Assembly (NCBI GenBank): GCA_016882345.1
Contig: VGQR01000065.1
Span: 1 to 8,557 of the forward strand
Source of the DNA: Cyanobacteria bacterium K_DeepCast_35m_m2_023
Lineage (GTDB): Bacteria > Cyanobacteriota > Cyanobacteriia > PCC-6307 > Cyanobiaceae
Length of the DNA: 8,557 nucleotides
Reading direction: 5' to 3'
Notes under the pieces: model-generated
Databases searched by the model: none
The model's input: only the letters and a program-made list of their open reading frames with translations
Told to the model about the DNA's origin: nothing
In this document: piece by piece, positions 1 through 6,546 of the stretch
Numbering within the stretch: position 1 is the stretch's first letter
Layout of the letters: each line of letters begins with the position of its first letter
Translations under genes and position numbers: made by a program

Positions 1-1472
1 ACCCGGGTGATGCGGACGATGTCGAGCACCGCATGCGCCCGGTACCCGGCGTCGGCCAGGCGTTGCTTGGCCTGGCGGTCGTGGTCACCGCCATGGTCAA
101 GGAACACGACCACGTCATGGACCATCAGCCCTGACTGTTCGAGCTTGCCGATGCCGTCCAGCACGCTGCCGCCGGTGATCAAGATGTCATCCACCACCAC
201 CACCACATCACCGGCTTCGAAGTCGCCTTCGATCAGCCGCCGGGCACCGTGGGCCTTGACCTCCTTGCGCGGGTAGATCAGGGGTTTGTGCAGCTGCAGA
301 GACAGGCCCGTGGCTGTGGGCAGCGAGCCGTAGGGAATCCCGGCGATGCGATCGAAGCAGAGCTCCTTGAGCAGTTCGCCGTAGCCGTGCAGCACCCGGT
401 GAAACAGGTTGGGATCGGAAATGATCTGTCTGAGGTCGACGTAGTAGTTGAACACCGCGCCGCTGGCCTGCACGTACTCGCCGAACAGCAGGCAGCCGAT
501 GTCAAACAGATCAATGATCAGCGAAGCCAGAGGATCGCGCGCCAGTGGCGATCCATTGGCCCCATCAGCCCCGTCTGCAACGGCATCAGAACCCTCGTCG
601 GCGTCCGCACCGGGCAACCACAGCGCGCAACGTTGCCCCTCGCTGCCGCTGCGCTGCTGCTGCACGGTCTCGCGAGTGCGGTTGATCTGGCAGCGCAGGG
701 CATCGGCACGATCGGCCAGGTCGTCCTCTACCAGCAGGTTCTGGGGCAGGGGCAGCAGCAGGCCATCGCCCGCCTCGCTGAGTCCCGCCTCCAGCAGCGG
801 GCTCAGTTGGTCCTCTTCGGACCAGAGGCTGCGCAACAGCAGAAACCGTTGTGGCGCCTGCTGGCGCACCGCCGCCAGCACGGCCGCATCGCTGGTGCCC
901 ACCTCGAGCAGCAGTTGCTCGGGCGTGGCCCACAGCTGGCTCTCGCGCACGATGTGCAGAAACAGCGGGCTGTCGTCGCTGGGGTAGTGCTGCAGCAGCC
1001 GCGCTGCCGGATTCGAGCTGTGGCAGGTGATCACCACCCCCTTGTCGGGGTAGAGCAGAAAGGGTGCGGCGATGTCCCAGCCCGCCAGGGGCGAGAGGGT
1101 CACCCCGTCGGCGCCAAGCTCCTTGAACAGGTAGTGGGCCAGGGCTGAAGCGCTGTTGAGATCGCCGTGCTTGGCGTCAATGATCAGGGGGATGTTGGTG
1201 GGCACCAGGTCCCGCACTTCGGCCAGCAGCTCCAGCCCGACTGGCCCCAGGGCCTGGTAGAAGCCGAGGCTGGGTTTGAAGGCGCAGACATGGGGGGCGG
1301 TGGCCTCGATCACCGCCTTGATCCAATGGCGCGCCTGGCTCAGGAACGAGCGCCCCGCCAGCCCGCGGGCTGCGGCCCAGTTCACCAGCAGCTCGGGGTT
1401 GGGGTCGAGCCCGGTGACCAGCAGGCTCTGATGGCGGTTGATGGCCTCGGTCAGCTGAACGAAGAAGGCCAT
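1..1472 (-). CDS. pyrFE: Bifunctional OMP decarboxylase / orotate phosphoribosyltransferase (PyrF-PyrE fusion), C-terminus cut by window edge
   Basis: This gene encodes the last two steps of UMP synthesis in one cytoplasmic chain. OPRT joins orotate to PRPP, and OMPDC decarboxylates the OMP to UMP. I translated the frame by hand from ATG at 1472 to the left edge: 490 codons with no stop, so it is open and only the extreme C-terminus is missing. The N-terminal part (about residues 1-286) is OMPDC, beginning MAFFVQLTEAI, with the catalytic D99-x-K101-x-x-D104 in IIDAKHGDLNSAS. A Gly/Ala/Asp linker (about 289-307) follows. OPRT (about 312-490) carries FDRIAGIPYGSLP, KPLIYPRKEVKAHG and the PRPP-binding loop VVVVVDDILITGG at 423-435. 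The domain order is reversed relative to eukaryotic UMP synthase; PyrF-PyrE fusions are known in cyanobacteria. It lies 85 bases downstream of pyrC on the same strand, so the two probably form a pyrimidine operon. No strong Shine-Dalgarno precedes the ATG. Confidence 0.95.
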   Translation of the reverse strand, partial: MAFFVQLTEAINRHQSLLVTGLDPNPELLVNWAAARGLAGRSFLSQARHWIKAVIEATAPHVCAFKPSLGFYQALGPVGLELLAEVRDLVPTNIPLIIDAKHGDLNSASALAHYLFKELGADGVTLSPLAGWDIAAPFLLYPDKGVVITCHSSNPAARLLQHYPSDDSPLFLHIVRESQLWATPEQLLLEVGTSDAAVLAAVRQQAPQRFLLLRSLWSEEDQLSPLLEAGLSEAGDGLLLPLPQNLLVEDDLADRADALRCQINRTRETVQQQRSGSEGQRCALWLPGADADEGSDAVADGADGANGSPLARDPLASLIIDLFDIGCLLFGEYVQASGAVFNYYVDLRQIISDPNLFHRVLHGYGELLKELCFDRIAGIPYGSLPTATGLSLQLHKPLIYPRKEVKAHGARRLIEGDFEAGDVVVVVDDILITGGSVLDGIGKLEQSGLMVHDVVVFLDHGGDHDRQAKQRLADAGYRAHAVLDIVRITR

Positions 1473-1540
1473 GGGAGCCCGGGGCTAGAACGCTGACCCA
1501 ATGCCTTGTTAGGCCGGCCGGTGCCTGGGACGCGAGCCGG

Positions 1541-1557
1541 CGCAACAGCTCGTTGCG
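1541..1557 (-). other. Small perfect hairpin between pyrC and pyrFE
   Basis: Immediately after the pyrC stop codon the transcript reads CGCAAC-GAGCT-GTTGCG, a perfect 6-base-pair stem with a 5-base loop. There is no T tract after it, so it does not look like an intrinsic terminator. It could be an mRNA-stabilising or processing hairpin between two cotranscribed genes, or chance. Role unknown. Confidence 0.35.
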
Positions 1558-2643
1558 TTAGCGCAGCTGCCAGGCCAGCGTGTCACCCGCATGAAACGGC
1601 ACCAGCTCGACCGCTGTGCCGGCGGCGTCATTGCCGTGAATTCGAGCGGGCACCACGGTCGGCTGGCGCTCCAGGGTGATGGTGCCCGTGTTCAACGGCA
1701 GGCCATAGAAGCGAGGTCCATGCTCGCTGGCGAAGGCTTCCAGCCGATCCAGGGCGCCTTCGGCTTCGAACACCGCCGCGTAGCTCTCCAGCGCATAGGG
1801 GGCGTTGTAGATGCCGGCGCAGCCGCAGGCGCTCTCCTTGGCCTGGCGCTCGTGGGGGGCCGAATCGGTGCCCAGGAAAAACTTGGGGTTGCCGCTGGTG
1901 GCCGCAGCCCGCAGGGCGAGGCGATGCAGCTCCCGTTTGGCCACCGGCAGGCAGTACAGGTCGGGCCGCAGGCCGCCGGCAAAGATCGCGTTGCGGTTGA
2001 TGTGCAGGTGGTGCGGCGTGATCGTGGCAGCCAGGTTGGCCGGCCCTGAGCGCACAAAGTCGACCGCATCGCTGGTGGTGATGTGCTCGAGCACCACCTT
2101 GAGCCCGGGGTGGCGCGCCAGCAGCGGCGCCAGCACCCGCTCGATGAACACCGCCTCGCGATCAAAGATGTCGATGTCGCTGTCGGTCACCTCGCCATGG
2201 ATCAGCAGCGGCATGCCGATGCGCTCGAGCGTCTCGAGCACCCCGGTGATCGCCCCGATGTCGCGCACGCCGGCATCCGAGTTGGTGGTGGCTCCGGCGG
2301 GGTAGAGCTTGACGGCGGTCAGCACCCCCTCGCCAAAGCCCCGCTCCAGATCGGCCGGGTCAATGGATTCGGTGAGGTAGGCCGTCATCAGCGGCTCAAA
2401 GTCGCAGCCATCGGGCAGGGCCGCCTTGATCCGCTCGCGGTAGGCCCGCGCCATGGCCGTGGTGGTCACCGGCGGCCGCAGGTTGGGCATCACGATCGCC
2501 CGGGCAAATTGCCGCGCCGTGGCGGGCGCCACCGCCTGCAGCATCGCCCCGTCGCGCAGGTGCACATGCCAGTCGTCGGGCCGGCGGATCGTCAGCGTCG
2601 GCAAAGCAGAGGGGTCGAGCATCGATGCCAGGGCCAACGCCAC
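1558..2643 (-). CDS. pyrC: Dihydroorotase, PyrC (E. coli-like class)
   Basis: This is a cytoplasmic amidohydrolase that closes carbamoyl-aspartate to dihydroorotate, step 3 of pyrimidine synthesis. At 361 residues from the GTG at 2643 it is close to the usual 345-350. The zinc-site residues are all visible: H26 and H28 ([10 protein letters not shown]), the lysine to be carbamylated K112 ([13 protein letters not shown]), H149 (LLIHGEV), H187 ([10 protein letters not shown]) and catalytic D260 (FLGTDSAPH). The substrate loop [10 protein letters not shown] is present. These positions sit a constant 9 residues beyond the E. coli numbering. Starting instead at ATG 2622 (residue 8) would cut the offset to 2, so 2622 is a good alternative start. 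The GTG at 2643 does have a G-rich stretch (TTGGGGTC) just upstream. It is probably the first gene of an operon with pyrFE, divergent from glgP. Confidence 0.97.
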   Translation of the reverse strand: MALALASMLDPSALPTLTIRRPDDWHVHLRDGAMLQAVAPATARQFARAIVMPNLRPPVTTTAMARAYRERIKAALPDGCDFEPLMTAYLTESIDPADLERGFGEGVLTAVKLYPAGATTNSDAGVRDIGAITGVLETLERIGMPLLIHGEVTDSDIDIFDREAVFIERVLAPLLARHPGLKVVLEHITTSDAVDFVRSGPANLAATITPHHLHINRNAIFAGGLRPDLYCLPVAKRELHRLALRAAATSGNPKFFLGTDSAPHERQAKESACGCAGIYNAPYALESYAAVFEAEGALDRLEAFASEHGPRFYGLPLNTGTITLERQPTVVPARIHGNDAAGTAVELVPFHAGDTLAWQLR

Positions 2644-2722
2644 GACCCCAATTGATGTGACACCAGCTTGCCGTCCGAGCAGCCTCTGGCCACCTTGGGG
2701 TCAGACCCAGCAGTAGGGCGCC
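2644..2722. promoter_or_regulatory. Divergent pyrC/glgP intergenic region with inverted repeat
   Basis: These 79 bases separate the pyrC and glgP start codons and must hold the start signals for both unless transcription begins elsewhere. A perfect 8-base inverted repeat, GACCCCAA at 2644-2651 and TTGGGGTC at 2695-2702, flanks a 43-base spacer. The right arm overlaps a compact palindrome GGGTC-A-GACCC at 2698-2708. The left arm may simply double as the pyrC ribosome binding site. An AGGG about 7 bases before the glgP ATG is a plausible Shine-Dalgarno. I could not find convincing -35/-10 boxes or a named factor site such as NtcA. If pyrC starts at 2622, the region is 100 bases long. Confidence 0.4.
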
Positions 2723-5251
2723 ATGACCGCCACCCAACCCGCCCTCAACGCCGTTGCGGGCATCCCCCTGCCGGCCAGTTACGGCGACCGTCAGCGCACC
2801 GGCCTGACTGCCGCCGACCTGTTCGAGGGCATGGCCGAGCACCTGTTCTTTTCGCTCGGGCGCAGCGCCATCGATGCCAGCCCCCATGACCTGTACATGG
2901 CGCTGAGTTACGCGGTGCGCGATCGGTTGATGACCCGCCATCTGGCCAGCAAGGACCTGTTGCGCCATCAGCAGCCCAAGGCGGTGGCCTACCTGTCGGC
3001 CGAGTTTCTGATCGGCCCCCAGCTGGCCAACAACCTGCTGATGTTGGGGTTGCAGAACGAGGCGGCCGAGGCCCTCGGTCGCTTCGGCGTCACCGACCCC
3101 GAGCAGGTCTATTCGGTTGAAGAGGAGCCGGGTCTGGGCAACGGCGGCCTGGGGCGTCTGGCGGCCTGTTACTGCGAGTCGTTGGCCTCACTCGAACTGC
3201 CGGCCACCGGCTACGGCATCCGCTACGAATTCGGCATCTTTGACCAGCTGATCAAGGGCGGTTGGCAGGTGGAGATCACCGACAAATGGCTCAAGGGCGG
3301 CTGGCCCTGGGAGCTGGTGCATCCCACCAAGGCCCAGGTGGTCGGTTTTGGCGGCCATACCGAGGTCTGGCACGACGAACAGGGGCGCTACCGGGTGCGT
3401 TGGGTGCCGTCCGAGGTGGTCGTCGGCATTCCCCATGACGTGCCGATCGCCGGCTACCGGGTCAACAGCTGCGGCCGGCTGCGGCTGTGGCGCGCTGAGG
3501 CGACCGAGTCCTTTGACTTCCACGCGTTCAACAGCGGCGACTACCACGGTGCGGTGGAGTTGAAGGTGGGTTGTGAGACCCTCTCCAAGGTGCTCTACCC
3601 CAATGACGGCACCGCCGGCGGGCGCCGTCTGCGGCTGATGCAGCAGCACTTCTTTGTGAGCTGTTCGTTGCAGGACATGCTCGCCAACCTCAGGCGTCGC
3701 GGCATTGCCATTGCCGACTTTCCGCGCCACTGGGCGGTGCAGCTCAACGACACCCATCCGGCGATCGCCGTGGCTGAGCTGATGCGCCTGCTGGTCGATG
3801 AACAGGGGTTGGACTGGGATCAGGCCTGGGCCATCACCAATGCCTCCCTGGCCTACACCAACCACACCCTGCTTCCCGAGGCCCTCGAGTGCTGGGGCCT
3901 CGAGTTGTTCAGATCGCTGTTGCCGCGGCACCTAGAGCTGATCTACGAGATCAATGCCCGCTTTCTGCAGCGGGTGCGGTTGCGCCATCCCGGCAATGAG
4001 CAGATTCTGAGACGGGTCTCGATCATCGATGAATCGGGGGCCAAGGCGGTGCGCATGGCCCATCTGGCGGTGGTGGGCAGCCACCACGTCAACGGCGTGG
4101 CGGCATTGCACAGCGAGCTGGTTCAGGCCAGCCTCTTCCCCGAATTTGCGGCGCTATGGCCCGAGAAGTTCACCAACGTCACCAACGGTGTCACCCCCCG
4201 CCGTTGGGTGGCCCTGGCCAATCCCTACCTCAATGCATTGCTCAGCGAGAGCATCGGGCCCAACTGGCCGATGCAGATCGAGGCGCTCAAACAGCTCGAA
4301 CCGCTGCAGCACGATCCCGCCTTTCTGGAGCAATGGGCCGCCTGCAAGCTGGCGAGCAAACGCCGTCTGGCCCAGATGATCGATCAGCGCCACGGGCTGC
4401 TGGTGGACCCCACCAGCCTGTTTGACATTCAGGTCAAGCGCATTCACGAGTACAAGCGCCAGCACCTCAATGCTTTGGGCCTGATCGCCCGTTACCTGCG
4501 CATCAAGGCCGGCGAGACAGCCGGACTGGCGCCGCGCACGGTGATCTTTGGCGGCAAGGCAGCCCCGGGGTACGCGATGGCCAAGCTGATCATCCGTTTC
4601 ATCAATGGCATCGCCGAGACGATCAACAGCGATCCCGACACCAAGGGGCTGCTCAAGGTGGTGTTTCTGGCTGATTTCAATGTGCAGCTGGCCGAGAAGA
4701 TCTATCCGGCAGCAGATTTGTCCCAGCAGATCTCCACTGCTGGGCTCGAGGCCTCCGGCACCGGCAACATGAAATTCGCTCTGAATGGCGCGCTGACGAT
4801 CGGCACCCTCGATGGTGCCAACGTCGAGATCCGCGAGCATGTGGGCGCCGAGAATTTCTTTCTGTTTGGCCGCACCACCGAGCAGATCGCCTCGCTGCAC
4901 AACGACGGCTACCGCCCCTGGGAGTGGGTGGCCGCCAGTCCGCTGCTCGAGCAGATCTTCGCCCTGATCGAGTCAGGCCATTTCAGCGGCGGGGACAGCG
5001 AGCTGTTCAAACCCCTGGTGCAGAACCTGGTCGGAAGCGATCCCTATGCGGTGATCGCCGACTTTGCCGCCTATCTCGAGGCCCAGGATCGGGTTGATGC
5101 GGCCTGGCAGCAGCACAATTACTGGCAAGCGATGAGTCTGCTCAACACGGCCCGCTGCGGATTCTTTTCATCAGACAGGGCCGTGCGCGAGTACGCCGCC
5201 CACATCTGGCAGGTCACCCCCGCCCGGGTGGAGATGAGCTGCCCGATCTGA
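2723..5251 (+). CDS. glgP: Glycogen (alpha-glucan) phosphorylase
   Basis: This is a PLP-dependent GT35 enzyme of the cytoplasm that phosphorolyses glycogen alpha-1,4 ends to glucose-1-phosphate. The 842-residue length is typical of the family and the ORF covers it end to end. Landmarks in order are EEEPGLGNGGLGRLAACY (GLGNGGLG at 137-144), YGIRYEFGIFDQ, NDTHP at 342-346 with the following TNHTLLPEALE, and RIHEYKRQ starting at R573. The C-terminal PLP site is GTGNMKFALNGALTIGTLDG with the Schiff-base lysine K684. The start at ATG 2723 is supported by an upstream AGGG and by family length. No other glycogen genes are next to it, so it is a stand-alone glgP, divergent from the pyrimidine genes and 68 bases before sqr. 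The product would supply sugar phosphate in the dark. Nothing looks damaged. Confidence 0.98.
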   Translation: MTATQPALNAVAGIPLPASYGDRQRTGLTAADLFEGMAEHLFFSLGRSAIDASPHDLYMALSYAVRDRLMTRHLASKDLLRHQQPKAVAYLSAEFLIGPQLANNLLMLGLQNEAAEALGRFGVTDPEQVYSVEEEPGLGNGGLGRLAACYCESLASLELPATGYGIRYEFGIFDQLIKGGWQVEITDKWLKGGWPWELVHPTKAQVVGFGGHTEVWHDEQGRYRVRWVPSEVVVGIPHDVPIAGYRVNSCGRLRLWRAEATESFDFHAFNSGDYHGAVELKVGCETLSKVLYPNDGTAGGRRLRLMQQHFFVSCSLQDMLANLRRRGIAIADFPRHWAVQLNDTHPAIAVAELMRLLVDEQGLDWDQAWAITNASLAYTNHTLLPEALECWGLELFRSLLPRHLELIYEINARFLQRVRLRHPGNEQILRRVSIIDESGAKAVRMAHLAVVGSHHVNGVAALHSELVQASLFPEFAALWPEKFTNVTNGVTPRRWVALANPYLNALLSESIGPNWPMQIEALKQLEPLQHDPAFLEQWAACKLASKRRLAQMIDQRHGLLVDPTSLFDIQVKRIHEYKRQHLNALGLIARYLRIKAGETAGLAPRTVIFGGKAAPGYAMAKLIIRFINGIAETINSDPDTKGLLKVVFLADFNVQLAEKIYPAADLSQQISTAGLEASGTGNMKFALNGALTIGTLDGANVEIREHVGAENFFLFGRTTEQIASLHNDGYRPWEWVAASPLLEQIFALIESGHFSGGDSELFKPLVQNLVGSDPYAVIADFAAYLEAQDRVDAAWQQHNYWQAMSLLNTARCGFFSSDRAVREYAAHIWQVTPARVEMSCPI
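3761..3768. repeat. HIP1 octamer GCGATCGC
   Basis: This is a single copy of the highly iterated palindrome known from many cyanobacterial genomes, inside glgP and extended here to a 12-base palindrome (CGGCGATCGCCG, 3759-3770). One copy in 8.5 kb of GC-rich DNA is not enrichment, so it carries little weight by itself. Confidence 0.3.
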
Positions 5252-5319
5252 GCGCCTGCTGACGCAACGATTCAGCGTTCCCCCCACCCGGCAAACTCAA
5301 AACCAGAACAGATCGCTCC

Positions 5320-6537
5320 ATGGCTCACCATCAGGTTCTTGTGGTCGGTGGCGGCGCCGCCGGCATCACCGCGGCGGCCCAGTTGCGGCGCGCCCGACCC
5401 CAGCTGCAGGTCGCGATCCTGGAGCCGGCCAGTGAGCACTGGTACCAGCCCGGCTGGACCCTGGTGGGCGGTGGGGTGTTCAGCCTCGCCGAAACCGGTC
5501 GCCCCGAGCGCGATGTGATTCCGAGCGGCGTCACCTGGATTCAGGCGGCTGCCAGCGGTTTTGATCCGGATCAGAACCAGGTGAGCACCAGCAGCGGCGA
5601 GACCTTGGGCTACGACGTGCTGATCGTGGCGACCGGTGTCGTGCTGGCCTGGGACAGGATCAAGGGCTTGCCTGAGGCCCTGGGCCGCGGCGGTGTCTGC
5701 AGCAACTACAGCAAGGACTTCGCCCCCTACACCTGGGAGGCGATCCAGGCCTTCAAAGGCGGCAACGCGGTGTTCACCTGCGCGCCGATGCCGATCAAAT
5801 GCCCCGGCGCGCCTCAAAAGATCGCGTACCTCGCCGACGATGCCTTCAAGACGCGTCGCCTGAACGCCAGGGTGATCTACGCCACCGCCACCCCGGGCAT
5901 CTTCGGGGTGCCGGTGTATGCCGCCCCCCTGCGCGAGGTGGTCAAGCGCAAGGGCATCGATGCCCGTTACAACCACGTGCTGACCGAGGTTCGGGCCGAA
6001 ACCAAGGAGGCGGTGTTCAAGGTCAGCGAAGGCGAGACCAGTCGCGAGGAGGTCATCTCCTATGACCTGTTGCATGTCACCCCGCCGATGGCGCCGCCGG
6101 CTGCTGTCGCCGTCAGCCCCCTGGCCAACGCTGCCGGCTTTGTCGAGGTCGACCAGTACACCCTCCAGCACGTGCGCTACCCGAACGTGTTTTCCTTGGG
6201 TGATGTCAGCGGCATGCCCAATTCGAAAACTGCCGCCGCTGTGCGCGGTCAGGCGCCGGTGCTGGTGGCCAACCTGCTGGCCCACCTCGAGGCCAGGGCG
6301 CCGGAGGCGGCCTACGACGGCTACAGCTGCTGCCCGCTGATCACCGGCTATGGCAAAACGATCATGGCTGAGTTCAATTACAAGCAGGAAGCCACACCGT
6401 CGTTCCCCCTCGATCCCACCAAGGAGCGCTGGAGCATGTGGTGGGTGAAGCGCAAGCTGCTGCCGTCGCTGTACTGGAACCGCATGCTCACCGGGGCTCA
6501 GCACGAGCGCACCTTGATGCCGGGCTTGAAGTCCTGA
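5320..6537 (+). CDS. sqr: Sulfide:quinone oxidoreductase, type II (SQRDL-like), FAD flavoprotein
   Basis: The protein oxidises sulfide, or persulfide-level sulfur, and passes electrons to the quinone pool at the membrane surface. It has 405 residues. The N-terminal FAD dinucleotide fold is VLVVGGGAAGITAA (G10, G12, G15). The following WYQPGWTLVGGG stretch resembles mitochondrial SQR. The two redox cysteines expected of type II enzymes are present: C161 in IKCPGAPQK and C338 in the Cys-Cys-Pro-Leu of YSCCPLITGYGK; C337 beside it is extra. The C-terminal FAD motif is LGDVSGMPNSKTAAAV (D295). The tail ERWSMWWVKRKLLPSLYWNRML is rich in Trp and basic residues and is likely the amphipathic membrane anchor. 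The assignment to type II rests on these motifs; other flavoproteins such as type II NADH dehydrogenase lack the CPG/CPL cysteines. It is followed after 9 bases by the phosphatase gene. No ArsR-type regulator is adjacent, and I see no clear Shine-Dalgarno. Confidence 0.92.
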   Translation: MAHHQVLVVGGGAAGITAAAQLRRARPQLQVAILEPASEHWYQPGWTLVGGGVFSLAETGRPERDVIPSGVTWIQAAASGFDPDQNQVSTSSGETLGYDVLIVATGVVLAWDRIKGLPEALGRGGVCSNYSKDFAPYTWEAIQAFKGGNAVFTCAPMPIKCPGAPQKIAYLADDAFKTRRLNARVIYATATPGIFGVPVYAAPLREVVKRKGIDARYNHVLTEVRAETKEAVFKVSEGETSREEVISYDLLHVTPPMAPPAAVAVSPLANAAGFVEVDQYTLQHVRYPNVFSLGDVSGMPNSKTAAAVRGQAPVLVANLLAHLEARAPEAAYDGYSCCPLITGYGKTIMAEFNYKQEATPSFPLDPTKERWSMWWVKRKLLPSLYWNRMLTGAQHERTLMPGLKS

Positions 6538-6546
6538 ACGATCGAC

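Noticed and set aside
181..210. Run of five CAC triplets resembling a microsatellite
   Set aside because: It encodes the valine run of the conserved PRPP-binding loop (VVVVVDD) in the OPRT domain, so codon repetition explains it.
249..1148. Long plus-strand open frame (299 codons) opposite pyrFE
   Set aside because: It is antisense to a fully recognisable PyrF-PyrE protein, has no family motifs, and long antisense frames are expected in such GC-rich coding DNA.
3188..4900. Two minus-strand open frames (247 and 248 codons) opposite glgP
   Set aside because: They are shadows of the conserved glycogen phosphorylase frame and show no motifs of their own.
5258..5276. Possible terminator hairpin after glgP (GCTGA/TCAGC)
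   Set aside because: The stem is only five base pairs with a nine-base loop and no T tract follows; this is within chance expectation.
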